NCBI GenBank assembly: GCA_036873135.1
Contig: JAPTYO010000059.1
Span: 105,585-169,584, forward strand
Length of the DNA: 64,000 nucleotides
Direction: 5' to 3'
Source of the DNA: Clarkia xantiana subsp. parviflora
Lineage: Eukaryota; Streptophyta; Magnoliopsida; Myrtales; Onagraceae
In this document: piece by piece, positions 1-34,200 of the stretch
How positions within the stretch are numbered: position 1 is the first letter of the stretch
How the letters are laid out: every line of letters starts with the position of its first letter
Notes under the pieces: generated by a model
The model's database searches: none
What the model saw: the letters and a program-made list of their open reading frames with translations, nothing else
Told to the model about the DNA's origin: nothing
Translations under genes and position numbers: made by a program

Positions 1-436
1 GGTCGGAGCCACAAAGCTCCAGATCGGAGCTTTGTGGCTCCGATGTGGGCCCAATCGGGGCCGTGGTGGCGGTCGTCGGAGTTGGGTGGGGTCGTCGGAG
101 TTGGGTGGGGTCGCCGGACTGTGAGTGGTGGTCGCCGGAGTTGGGTGGTGGCCAGCGGGAGCTGTGGTGGTGGCCAGAGTTGTGTTATGTTTTAATTAGT
201 GAAATGAGTATTTTTGTCATTTCATGTTCCATTAATTAAACTTTAATTTGTTTAAAATATTGTCAAGGGGTAAATTTGACATTTCACGTGGTTCTGTTAA
301 ATTTGACAGAAAATTTGGACGGAAAACCTCAAAATCACAAAGTCCAAACTTCAGACCTCAGTTATCACCATTTCAATCTTCAGACCTCTCAAATTCAAAA
401 GGGCCAATCTTCAGACCTCTCCCAGGTTATTGACCC
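1..436. mobile_element. Right part of a Mutator-like MITE (family M1), cut by window start
   Basis: This is the right-hand part of the same MITE family seen complete at 12726-13649 and 23373-24199. Visible parts are the GC-rich core (1-180, with repeated palindromic AGCTCC/GGAGCT words), the AT-rich arm, the subterminal repeats of CTTCAGACCTC at about 30-bp spacing (346-420), and the terminal inverted repeat ending GGTTATTGACCC at 436. The left end and left target duplication lie outside the window; the expected right 9-bp copy would be TATTGCGTT at 437-445. It lies in an intron upstream of the first visible ATM exon. It carries no transposase, and the short open frames in its core are a by-product of GC-rich repeats. 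Confidence 0.85.
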
Positions 437-647
437 TATTGCGTTTGAGCAAATCAGTAGCAGCCATTTGCAGTTCTGTATTGTAGTGAGCCAGTCTTCT
501 TGAAATCTCAACTGAGATAGAATGCTGGATCCATGCTTCATTTCTTATCACCATGGTTTCATGGGATAGATGCAATTTAGCACGTTACTTTTCTTTCTAA
601 CATAACTGCTGTCTAGAGATTGACTTTATTTCTCGTGTTTCTATTAG

Positions 648-24743
<24,096 letters not shown>

Positions 24744-24960
24744 TGTCGTCACATCAGTTCAGCTTGTCAGGCAGCTACTTAATACTTTTGTTTTCCAACG
24801 AGCACAGACTTAGAGTCGTGTTTCGGTGAGGGAGAAAAGAGTTTTAGATAAACAGTATCTCAGTATATTGTCGTGTAAATAAAGATTAGGCGTGGTTATT
24901 GTTGAATGAAACGTACGTCTTCAGTGGCTGGCTCTGCTTTGTAAATAAAGATTTGTGCAC
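24744..24960 (+). terminator. ATM 3' UTR with two AATAAA signals
   Basis: After the TAA at 24741-24743 there is an AT-rich untranslated stretch with canonical AATAAA hexamers at 24878-24883 and 24944-24949. Either could direct polyadenylation. The following kilobase (24961-25851) has no open frame of note. Confidence 0.65.
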
Positions 24961-25246
24961 TTTTTCAACCCAACAAGTAGTACCTACCTAATCCACAACC
25001 ACCACAAATTATGCCTTTTTTACTCTTTTTGATGTGTGCATTACTAGTACCAACCCCAACCAAGTAGGAGGGAATCATTAGGTGAGTTTTTTTTAATCAT
25101 AATACACTGTTATTAATTTTTGAATTTTCAGTATAGAGTTGTTATGCGAACTCAGTCGACTTTTTAACATTTGATTGATTGATGATGATATTGAGAAGGT
25201 AGTATGAGAAGCAGTGATGGGTTCTTGCTTGTTGAAAGTGGTGAAC

Positions 25247-25509
25247 CTGTCTGTCTGTCTGTCTGTCGGTAAGAAGAGGTAAACATTATTAATTTGTTTT
25301 TCTCAAAGTATTATTATTAAGTATAGAAGATAATCATGCAATAGTGTGCATCTATTAGAAGTTGGGGGGGAGAGCAGAAAAGACAAAATAAAACACGCCA
25401 TGTCATCTCATCCACCACCTCTTTCTTATCTTGCTTGCTAGATTGAATTCAGCAGGTTGTTGGATTTGGTAGATTGTTTGTGTGCTCTATCTATCTATCT
25501 ATCTATCTA
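25247..25509. repeat. Tetranucleotide microsatellites upstream of the DUF1645-like gene
   Basis: A CTGT repeat (about 25247-25267, five units) and a CTAT repeat (about 25486-25509, six units) lie 350-600 bp upstream of the next coding region. The rest of the 24961-25851 interval is AT-rich intergenic and promoter DNA in which I recognise nothing else. Confidence 0.85.
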
Positions 25510-25851
25510 ACCAATAAACAACAATTATTTGACTTGACATTTGGTCTCCACATCATTGTCTGCCTTTTTGTAACAAAAACTGATTAGGGTGATGATAAAT
25601 TGAAGCAACCACCACCAAATCAATAGTATGATATGTTTTGACTTTATTTATTATGTTTCCTATTCTTGTTCACATTCATTGATATATTCGTCAGCCTCCC
25701 CTGCACCAAACTCCTTGCCTGCCGCCCCCTCTCACCTAAATCCTCTATTTATTTCTTTATTTCTACAAAACCATAGCCAACCTCTAAATCTACCTTGAAT
25801 TATTATTACCTAAAAATCTTTATTATATTTCTGTATCAATCTAAAAGCCAG

Positions 25852-26322
25852 ATGCAAGAAATGGGAGTGAAGGATGAAGAAGAATTTGAGTTCAGTTTCT
25901 TATGTGGAAGAGCAAACACATCTCCAATATCTGCTGATGAAATATTCTGCAATGGGCAGATAAAACCCCTTAACTTGTTATTCTCTCCGCAACATCATCA
26001 CTACATTCCCAGCTCCAAGACAAAGCGATCAGCGGCTCGTTTGCCTCTGAAGAAACTTTTAAGCCAAGAAAGAGAATGGAATTCAAATTCATCTATTGAA
26101 TGTGGAGATGAGGAGGTATCCCCAGAACTGTACTGCGCGTGGAGACCAAAGGTAAAGGAGGAGGAGGGGAAGTCGATTCATATGAGGCTCAGTGGTTGTT
26201 ATGATTCAAAGAGATGGAAGCTCAAAGATTTTCTCGTGGTGGCCAAGGGACGACGACGACGAGGAGAAGGCGATTTCGGGAAAAAGGGGCGGAGCGTGAG
26301 GGTGGCAAGCCAAAGTTGTTGA
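25852..26322 (+). CDS. DUF1645-family (MAKR-like) small plant protein
   Basis: Single exon, 156 residues, stop TGA at 26320. Motifs seen are an acidic/aromatic start EEEFEFSF (about residues 9-16), the ISADEIFCNGQIKPL box (about 26-40), a middle ELYCAWRP box, and a C-terminal KRWKLKDFL followed by a basic tail. This order matches plant DUF1645 proteins, some of which are linked to membrane-associated kinase regulators and stress responses; the biochemical role is not established. Family members usually carry an FRSASEG-like sequence after KRWKLKDFL. Here it is replaced by VVAKGRRRRGEG, so the copy may be diverged. The ATG at 25852 is the first in frame after an upstream region lacking coding character; a second ATG at 25861 has a better context (AAATGGG) and could be the true start. 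Confidence 0.8.
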   Translation: MQEMGVKDEEEFEFSFLCGRANTSPISADEIFCNGQIKPLNLLFSPQHHHYIPSSKTKRSAARLPLKKLLSQEREWNSNSSIECGDEEVSPELYCAWRPKVKEEEGKSIHMRLSGCYDSKRWKLKDFLVVAKGRRRRGEGDFGKKGRSVRVASQSC

Positions 26323-26821
26323 GGAATTTTGAGCCAAAATTGGTCGGAAACTGGATCTGACAGATTCTTTCTAACCATGTTGGCGAGGCCAGGCCAGGCG
26401 ATCATTCTGAAAAACTACTACTGATATTATGTTTATAATACAAAAAAAAAAAAAAAAGAGTGATGTTAGTTGTAAAATGTACAACGTAGTACGTCCCCTA
26501 CCTAGTTTAAGTTGCTTTTATTGTGATTTCTTCTCCTAAGTGTCGTGGCTACAAAGAGATGCCCTTTTTTTTTTTTTTTTTATATAGTCTTATATACAAT
26601 CAATAAAAAAATGCGGGATGTAAATCTCTGCCCTAATCTCCATGTCACAGATCATACTTCGCCGTTAAGATCTTGACACGTATTTTTGGTGTAATAAATT
26701 TTGTAATTTTTTTAACCATATTGTAATTGATGAACCTTAGTAAGAAAATATTAAATCTAAGTGCACGTGTCCAAATCTAAATGATGAGGCACGATCTTGG
26801 GCATAAACAGTGGGGCATAAG
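26323..26821. other. 3' flank of the DUF1645-like gene, nothing further seen
   Basis: AT-rich DNA with homopolymer runs, A-rich at about 26440-26457 and T-rich at about 26564-26581. No AATAAA was singled out and there is no coding content. It leads directly into the 512-bp tandem duplication. Confidence 0.6.
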
Positions 26822-27840
26822 ATCTGAATCCAGAAATGTTGTGACTAAAAATTATAAATCTAAAGAAATAAAGTGTCAATTAGAGTTAATAATTTATTTA
26901 CTATATTAGGTTTGTTTCATAATTTTTGTTCAATTATTGTTTCGGGGTATATCATTTTTATTTTGGTTTTTTTTCGTTATTTCAGTGTAATTAATTTAGA
27001 TAAGTCAATCCTGACGAAATCGACTGTCAAATTTGAACTCTCATGCACGCTCATTTTCCGTCACCTTGTCGGGACTGTCACTTGAGAAGCTGACTACATC
27101 CGCTTCAGTAAATCCCACTTTGTTGTCGCTGGAAATTGCTTTACACCACTATGCCAGAAACTCTATCTTTTTTATGTTCAAGTTTGTGGAGGAAATTGAG
27201 TGATTTTGTGAAAAGTAGAGAGTGATAGATTATGAGTTGGTGGGTGGGTTAATGGAAATAAATAAATGGAGAAGAAAAGATGCGTGGAGACAGTGGCAGA
27301 CTATCAAAATGAAACTTAAGACACCTAAAATAAATCTGAATCCAGAAATGTGGTGACTAGAAATTATAAATCTAAAGAAATAAAGTGTCAATTAGATAGA
27401 GTTAATAATTTATTTACTATCTCAGGTTCATTTCATAGTTTTTATTAAATTGTTTTTTTGGGGTATATCAGTTTTATTTTGGTTTCGTTATCTCAGTGTA
27501 ATTGATTTAGATAAGTCAACCCTGATGAATCTGACTGTCAAATTCGAACTCTCCTGCACGCTCATTTTCCGTCACTTTGTCAGGACTGTCACCTGAGAAG
27601 CTGACCACGTTCGCTCCAGTAAATCTCACTCTGTTATCGTTGGAAATTGATTTACACCACTATGCCAGAAACTCTATCTTTTTATATTAAAGTTTGTGGG
27701 GGAAATTGAGTGATTTTGTGAAAAGTAGAGAATTATGAACTATGATAGTTGGTGGATGAGTTGATGGAAATGACTAATTGGAGATGAAAAGATGCGTGGA
27801 GACACTGACAGACAATCAAAATGAAACTTAGAACACCCAC
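26822..27840. repeat. Tandem duplication of a 512-bp non-coding unit
   Basis: Copy 1 begins ATCTGAATCCAGAAATG at 26822 and copy 2 begins with the same word at 27334, giving a period of about 512 bp. Both copies then run in parallel through AAATTATAAATCTAAAGAAA, GACTGTCAAATT, the CTGCACGCTCATTTTCCGTC-type block, CACCACTATGCCAGAAACTC and AGATGCGTGGAGACA. They differ by scattered substitutions and small indels, so this is a moderately old duplication. There is no open reading frame of note in either copy. Confidence 0.88.
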
Positions 27841-28166
27841 AAGACACCAAAAATCAACATGTGATAAACTAAACTAAATAGGTTCTTAACCATTAAATAA
27901 AATTAGAAAACAACAACACATAATAAAACATATGATTATGAAGTTCAAAATCAATTTTAGATATTTAACTCTAAGTGATCATGTTGACACATTATACAAA
28001 TGATGACTTTGAACTTTAAAATATAGCAGTAACATATTAGTCAAACGCTTATAGATATATTTGTTTATTTATATGTATCACAGTATAATTTAATTTTAAA
28101 TATTATATACTATAATAATTTATAAACAATATTATATACTAATGTGGGTAAAGAACTTTCGACTTA
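27841..28166. other. AT-rich intergenic DNA
   Basis: Very AT-rich sequence between the tandem duplication and the Tourist-like MITE. No gene, RNA or repeat is recognised. Confidence 0.6.
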
Positions 28167-28601
28167 GAGCATCCATAATGGTTTTACATAAATTGTATTC
28201 TTTAAAGTTGTCATGTAGACATTTATGTACACTTTAAGTAATACGTAAATTTAAGACACACGTAAAAAATATTTTCTTTGCAATCGTATTACTTAAACAT
28301 ATTCCTTAAATATATTTTATTATTAAATTTTCCAACAATCACCAATAAGATATTAGCATTAATTATAAAATGAATTAATTTATAATAAAAAATTGGTTAC
28401 GTAATACATAGTGCATTACTTAAATTTAAGGAATGCTTTATGTAAAAACATAAATTTACGTGTGGGTCCCATCTTTAAGGAATGTCCCATCTTTAAGGAA
28501 TGCTATGTAAAATCACTGTTGATAGTTTTTGTTGCTTTAGTTAAATAAATATGTAGGACCCACGTTTACATAATCTTTACGTAATACCACTGTGGATGCT
28601 C
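28167..28601. mobile_element. Tourist-like (PIF/Harbinger) MITE with TTA target duplication
   Basis: The left end GAGCATCCATAATGG (28167) is the imperfect inverted copy of the right end CCACTGTGGATGCTC (ends 28601). Flanking trinucleotides are TTA at 28164-28166 and TTA at 28602-28604, the target size of PIF/Harbinger elements. The 435-bp interior is AT-rich with several further inverted words around TACGTAA/TTACGTA. It has no coding capacity and would be mobilised in trans. Confidence 0.78.
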
Positions 28602-28604
28602 TTA

Positions 28605-29394
28605 TATAATTAATCATTTAAAAAATATATGTATACACTAATTTAAAAATGCGAATCTGTAGGAACTTTTATAATGTGTTGTGGGGTTTATGACAAGGTG
28701 GTGGGGAACTATGAAACGACTTGATTATAAGAAGAAGATAATAAATAGCACATTGATTGATAGGAATAGGAGGGTGTTGTGTTGGGTTGGGTGAGTAGAC
28801 AGACAGACTAGACCCGCAACAACACAAGAAAGAAAGCACTTACAAATTAATCAAGGGTAATTGTGGACATCATTTTCCTTCCTTTCCAATATTAATAATT
28901 GAAAGTAGAAAACTTTTCCAATGAAAACTTCTCTTAATGCTAATCCCACTCACTATACATTAGCTAGAAAGCTAGCTGGCTGGCATTTGTTTCTTTGAAA
29001 AAGAAGGGTATACCCCCACACACACCACACCACACATATTTCGTTGTCAGTGACTGCATTAATAAAATAATGGTACTAATTACATTTTGATTTCTTAATC
29101 AATTTGCATCAACTCTCACATCACTATCAACTTATTAAAGTGAAAAAATGTTTAAAGTGAAATTAGAAGCATCTCCAATAATAAAATACCAAATTTCACT
29201 TATATACTAAGATCCATATAATTTGCATATTCTCAACGTGAAATATTTTTTAAAACATAATATATATAATTTAAATGTTCATGTTTAAATTAAAAATAAT
29301 ACAAACATAATATAACACAAATGAAATTCAAGATTTTAACTAGTTTGAATAGTAAAAAATCGAGGAAAATGTGAAAAAAAAAATATAAATACAA
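28605..29394. other. Gene-free AT-rich intergenic DNA
   Basis: No open frame or RNA gene is recognised. A CACACAC-rich stretch lies near 29017-29036. AGCATCTCCAATA at about 29169 resembles the start of another Harbinger-like MITE, but no matching right end was found. Confidence 0.55.
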
Positions 29395-30364
29395 TCTATA
29401 TACCTACCAATATATTATTTATGTTGGGTCCTCACCCCTAATAGATATCTTTGACACATTTTCATTTTATTAACAAAAAATATATATATTTAATTCCTAT
29501 ATTTTATAAAATTAATAATTTAGTCATTACTATATTTGAGAAAAATTTATTTATCTTTAATATTATTACCGTTCAAATTTCAGATACATGTAAAAAAAAT
29601 TTATTCAACGAATTATATAGATCGAGTGATATATGTTCCGCATGTTGAGATTTTTCTATCACATAGATCAGCCACTTACCAAATTATATATATAACAAGT
29701 CAAAATATGGGTGAAATGTGGTTCTTGAAGTTTGACCTCGTACAAATAACATTTTACTCATCGTCCAATATTTATGGACTCAAACTATTAATTTAGTTTT
29801 TCTATTTGTTAATCCAATCACATTGTGTACAACCTAATTAATGTTAACTTTTGGCAAAAAAAAAAAATGTTAACTAAATATTTTTGTAAATTCAAGTCTA
29901 AACTTTATATTTTTGTGATTTAATCTTTATTGTTAAATCAAATTTTGTTGGTATTGTGATATTGTATATAATTACGTTTGTATTGGTCAAATTTGTCAAT
30001 TGATGACTCTAAGTAGTTAAGAACAAGTTTACATTCTTGACACCTCAAGTTGATGAGTTAGATACAATTGTTAATGACTAACGTAATGCTTGACCCAACT
30101 CATTTATATATCTAACTATAAGACTAACTTAGTACCGTAACTGAAGACATTAGTTAATTTTTTACTTAATTATCCTCTTTTCTTTCTCATGTTTTGAATT
30201 ACGTTATGTTGCTCTTCTCTATCACATAGATTCGTTTCTCACAACGAATCAACTTGCCCATATTTTACGTTGATTAATTATAAATATTAGTAAAGTTAAG
30301 ATAGATTATATTATCTTGAAATTTAAATGATCGATGCGCGTGCAACGCACACGTTAATAACTAG
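29395..30364 (+). mobile_element. Candidate small non-autonomous Helitron
   Basis: The 3' end ...GTGCAACGCACACGTTAATAACTAG (30340-30364) contains the short hairpin GTGC-AAC-GCAC followed about 15 bp later by CTAG and a T, the layout of Helitron 3' termini. A TC dinucleotide preceded by A at 29395 (TCTATATACC) resembles Helitron 5' ends and would give a 970-bp element inserted between A and T. The 3' end is reasonably supported; the 5' end is a guess. No Rep/helicase coding sequence is present. Confidence 0.42.
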
Positions 30365-30510
30365 TTTTAAATGAAATGTCGTCAATTTTATGTCAAAAAT
30401 TCGAAGTATAATTTTGACTTATGTATGTGGTCATTCTGAAACTCAATGCCGTTAGGGACTTAAGGTCATAATTCACTAATTTAGAAACACGCACACAAAT
30501 TAGTGAAGTC

Positions 30511-31170
30511 TGATGGGCCCCGGCGAAGGCCGTTAGGCCCCTTAACGATTGGCAAACGGCGACTAGGCCTGGTGAGCTAGGAGCTGGGCTGCTGGAAGGC
30601 TAAGGGCTCCGACGGAAGGAGGCCCCCGACATTGAATGGCCCCGAGCAAGTATGGCTCCGATAGGGAAGAGCCCCGAAGATATCGGACCTGGACGTAGTC
30701 GGTCCCGATATGGGAGTTGACACCACTCCCCGACACCGAATCCTCAACGATGTAACTTGGGAGTCTCCGATAATGATCGAGACTCGCCAGTAAGAGCACA
30801 ATCCCGGAAATCTCGCCATGATTACAGTAGTGGTATAATGGGCGAGATATGTGGGATACGAATAACTGTACAAGATACGTAGCAAGATATACGGCGAGAT
30901 ATGTGGGATAGTGGATCACAATCCAACCGCCTAATCAGGTAACTGGGATAGCCTTTCCTCTATAAAAGGAGGGAAGTTATTCCAGATTAAGGTTACGTTT
31001 TTACATACACAAAATACTGCTTGCTTGCCTTGTTGACTGCCATACTTACGTTAAGCATCGGAGAGGAATTCTGGGCCACTGCCCTCTACTCCCCTCTTGC
31101 AGGATTGCGTGGAGCAAAGGAGCTAGGATTGCCGTCAAAGTCCGTACCGGAGTTCCACCGTGATCCAACA
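30511..31170 (+). repeat. 5' LTR of the Retand-type element
   Basis: 660 bp, beginning TGATGGGCCC and ending GATCCAACA. It carries a TATA box (TATAAAA, 30961-30967) in a CCTC...GGAGGG context, expected to start transcription about 30 nt downstream. A word GGCGAGATATGTGGGATA occurs twice (about 30841 and 30893). An antisense open frame inside the LTR is repeated in the 3' LTR and is not a gene. Confidence 0.96.
30961..30967 (+). promoter_or_regulatory. LTR TATA box
   Basis: TATAAAA in the context CCTCTATAAAAGGAGGG. The same box is at 41687-41693 in the 3' LTR. It is the probable core promoter for the genomic RNA of the element. Confidence 0.8.
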
Positions 31171-31190
31171 TTGGCGCCTTCTGTGGGAAC
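31171..31190 (+). other. Primer-binding site of the Retand-type element
   Basis: Immediately after the LTR end CCAACA comes TTGGCGCCTTCTGTGGGA. The TGGCGCC start is the complement of a tRNA 3' end of the type used by many plant Ty3/gypsy elements. I have not assigned the tRNA because the later bases do not match a species I can name with certainty. Confidence 0.75.
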
Positions 31191-31236
31191 GCAACAAAAA
31201 GCCAAAAGTAAGTTTGCTTCCCTCTGATTCCATACC

Positions 31237-34200
31237 ATGGCTGGCAACAGACCGCAGCGTTCAGGCAAGCAGGTGCCGGCCACCAGCAATCCCCCTGAGG
31301 ATGCTACCCAGAATCAGGATTTGAGAGATGATGGTGACAGCACTCGCCGAGACGACATCGCGCGAAGGAACAACCCCCCTGGTGGATCCAGAAACGAGAC
31401 ACCTTCCCAGAATCCAGAGCTGGCCAGGGTAGTGGCAGAGGCCATGCCCCTATTCATGGAGGCCATGGAGGCCCTCCTAGACCGAAGAGAAGCTGCTAGA
31501 AGGCAGACCGATCTACCGCCGCTCCCTCCGCGGCGAGATGCGCCCAGAAGGCAGGTAGACGACAACCTACCACCACCCCCTCCGTTGAGGGAACAGCCCA
31601 TTCCCCCTAATCCAGCACCGGCGGAGAATTTCGTGGTCGATGGACCAGGGCCAGTGCAACAAAGGACTATTCCCCTGAATGGTCCCCTCACTGCTGATCA
31701 GGTGGTGAAGATTGTGGGTATTTGCATGGGAGATCAGAAGCCCATGATGTCGGAATTGGGGAGTCAGGAGACCCATCCTTTCGTTCCCAGATTGATCCAT
31801 ACCCTGGCCCCTCCAGGCTTGGGTATCCCGAAGATAGACGAGTACGACGGGGTCGCGGACCCGGTTCGCCACGTGCAGAAGCACCTGACAGCGTGCATGG
31901 GCAGGACCCCAGATGAGGATGTTATCTGTGCGTTGTTCCCGAGTACCTTGGGAGAGAAGGCGATGACATGGTTCTACAGTCTGCCCACTGGATGTATAAC
32001 CTGTTGGAAGGATATGCATCAGCGATTCATCGCCCAGTACCAAGGGCGTCGACGGCTGCTGAAGAGTGTTCGGACCCTGCATGAGGTGGTCCAGAGGCCC
32101 GATGAATCGCTGGCCCAATACTACCAGCGTTACACGGCTGGTATGACCGAGCTGGATAAGGAGATATCGGAGGGCGAGGCCATCCGTACCTTCCTGAAAA
32201 ACCTCAATCCCCCCTACGGCTCCGACTTACTTCACAGCGTCGCGGCCAAAAAAGTCTGGAACATGGAGGCACTCCAGGCGAGGGTAAAACAGCAAATCGA
32301 CGTCCAAGAGTCGAAGATCGCTGCCGGAGAATTGGCTCCTCCCAAGGGGCGCGAAGGAAAGCAGTTGTTCAAACCATTGGACAACCGACACAGGAAGGAT
32401 AGCTCCGAAGGTAGTCGGAGTCGTGGACGCTCCGATCGGAGGGAGGATAGGCGTCCGACCAAGAGGGACAGTCAGAGGGAGGAGTTTACCCCCCTCAACA
32501 GGCCTTTGAAAGAGGTCTTGGCGGTAATGGAGAAGCAAGGCCTCGCTCGTTTCCCCAAGAAGAAGGAAGGAGAAAAGTTGGGCTCCCGCACCGACCGATA
32601 CTGCCGATTCCATCGGGCCTCTGGTCACGACACTGACCAGTGTCGGGAGCTGAAGAAGGAAATAGAGAAGCTTATCCAGAGGGGTAAGCTGAAGGAGTTC
32701 GTGGGAGACTCCCGCTGCAAGCCCCGTTCCCGATCTCGGTCAAGGTCCAAATCTCGATCGAGGTCCCCAAGGAAGAGGAGGTCCGACGCAGAGCCTTCGG
32801 AGGGCCCATCAGGGTCCCGACAGAAGAGGATTATTAATGTGATCCATGGAGGGTTCGCTGCAGGGGGAGACACATCGTCTTCTCGGGAGCGTTATGCCAA
32901 CCAAGTGCCAGTCGCAGTGGTTTTGGGAAAAAGATCTCGGTCGTGGACCCCGAAGGAGGAGATGGAGATCACCTTCTCGGCGAAGGATCTGGAGGGAGTA
33001 GAGACCCCCCACGAGGATGCTCTAGTAGTGACATTGGACGTAGGGGGATTCGAAATGAAGAGGATCCTCATCGATGGAGGAAGCTCCTCCGACATCCTCT
33101 TCTCCGACGCCCTGGAGCAGATGGGGAAAAAGAAGAAAGACTTACGAGAGGTTAGCTTCCCGATGGTAGGATTTTGCGGCACAACCTCTTATCCATTGGG
33201 GGTCATTACGTTGCCCGTGTGGTTCGGCAGTGGCTGGAAGATGGAGAAGAGAGATGTGGAGTTCGTGGTGGTCGAATCCACAGGGACGTACAATGCGATC
33301 ATTGGAAGAACCACTATCAACCCGCTGATGGCAGTAGCCTCAACTGTCCATCAGAAACTGAAGTTCCCGACTGAGAATGGGGTCGGCGAAGTGAAAGGCG
33401 ACCAGGTGGCGTCGAGACGATGCTATGTCAACGCCACGAGAAGATCAAGGAAGGAGGCTATGTCGGTTCTCCAAACAGACACTGATCCTCGAGAGGAGTT
33501 TGGGCGTCCCGCCCCCATGGAGGACCTAAAAGAAGTCGAGATAGATGGACCCGAGAGGAGGGTAAAGATCGGATCCGCCCTATCCGAGGAAAAAGCTCAG
33601 GAGTTAATCGCCCTATTGAAGGAATTCAAGGAGTTATTTGCCTGGTCTCCGAGCGATATGCCAGGAATCAGTCGGGACGTGATCGAGCATGAATTGAATA
33701 TCGACCCCACGATCAAGCCGATCGCACAGAAGAGACGTCCAATGGGAACAGATAAGAGGATTGCGATCCAGCAGGAGGTTGGCAGATTGCTTGACGCCGG
33801 TTTCATTAGGGAGATCCGATTCCAGACTTGGGTAGCCAACCCAGTGCTGGTGAGGAAGAGTAACGGGAAGTGGCGGATGTGTGTCGACTTCCGCGACTTA
33901 AACAAGGCTTGCCCGAAGGACTGTTATCCACTCCCTCGGATCGACCAACTGGTGGATGCTACATCGGGGCATGAGCTGCTAAGCTTTATGGATGCTTATT
34001 CTGGTTATAACCAGATAAAGATGGCGAAAAAGGATGCCCCACATACCGCCTTTTACGCTGACAGCGAAGTCTTCCAGTACGACGTCATGCCTTTCGGCCT
34101 GGTGAATGCGGGGGCGACATACCAGAGGATGGTGAACAAGCTGTTCGGGGACATGATTGGGAGTACCATGGAAGCCTATGTAGATGACATGCTGGTGAAG

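Noticed and set aside
29165..29180. AGCATCTCCAATA-like start of another Harbinger-type MITE
   Set aside because: No inverted partner or TTA duplication was found downstream.
30563..30919. 118-residue minus-strand frame, repeated at 41289-41645
   Set aside because: It is simply LTR sequence present twice. No domain, and it overlaps the sense promoter.
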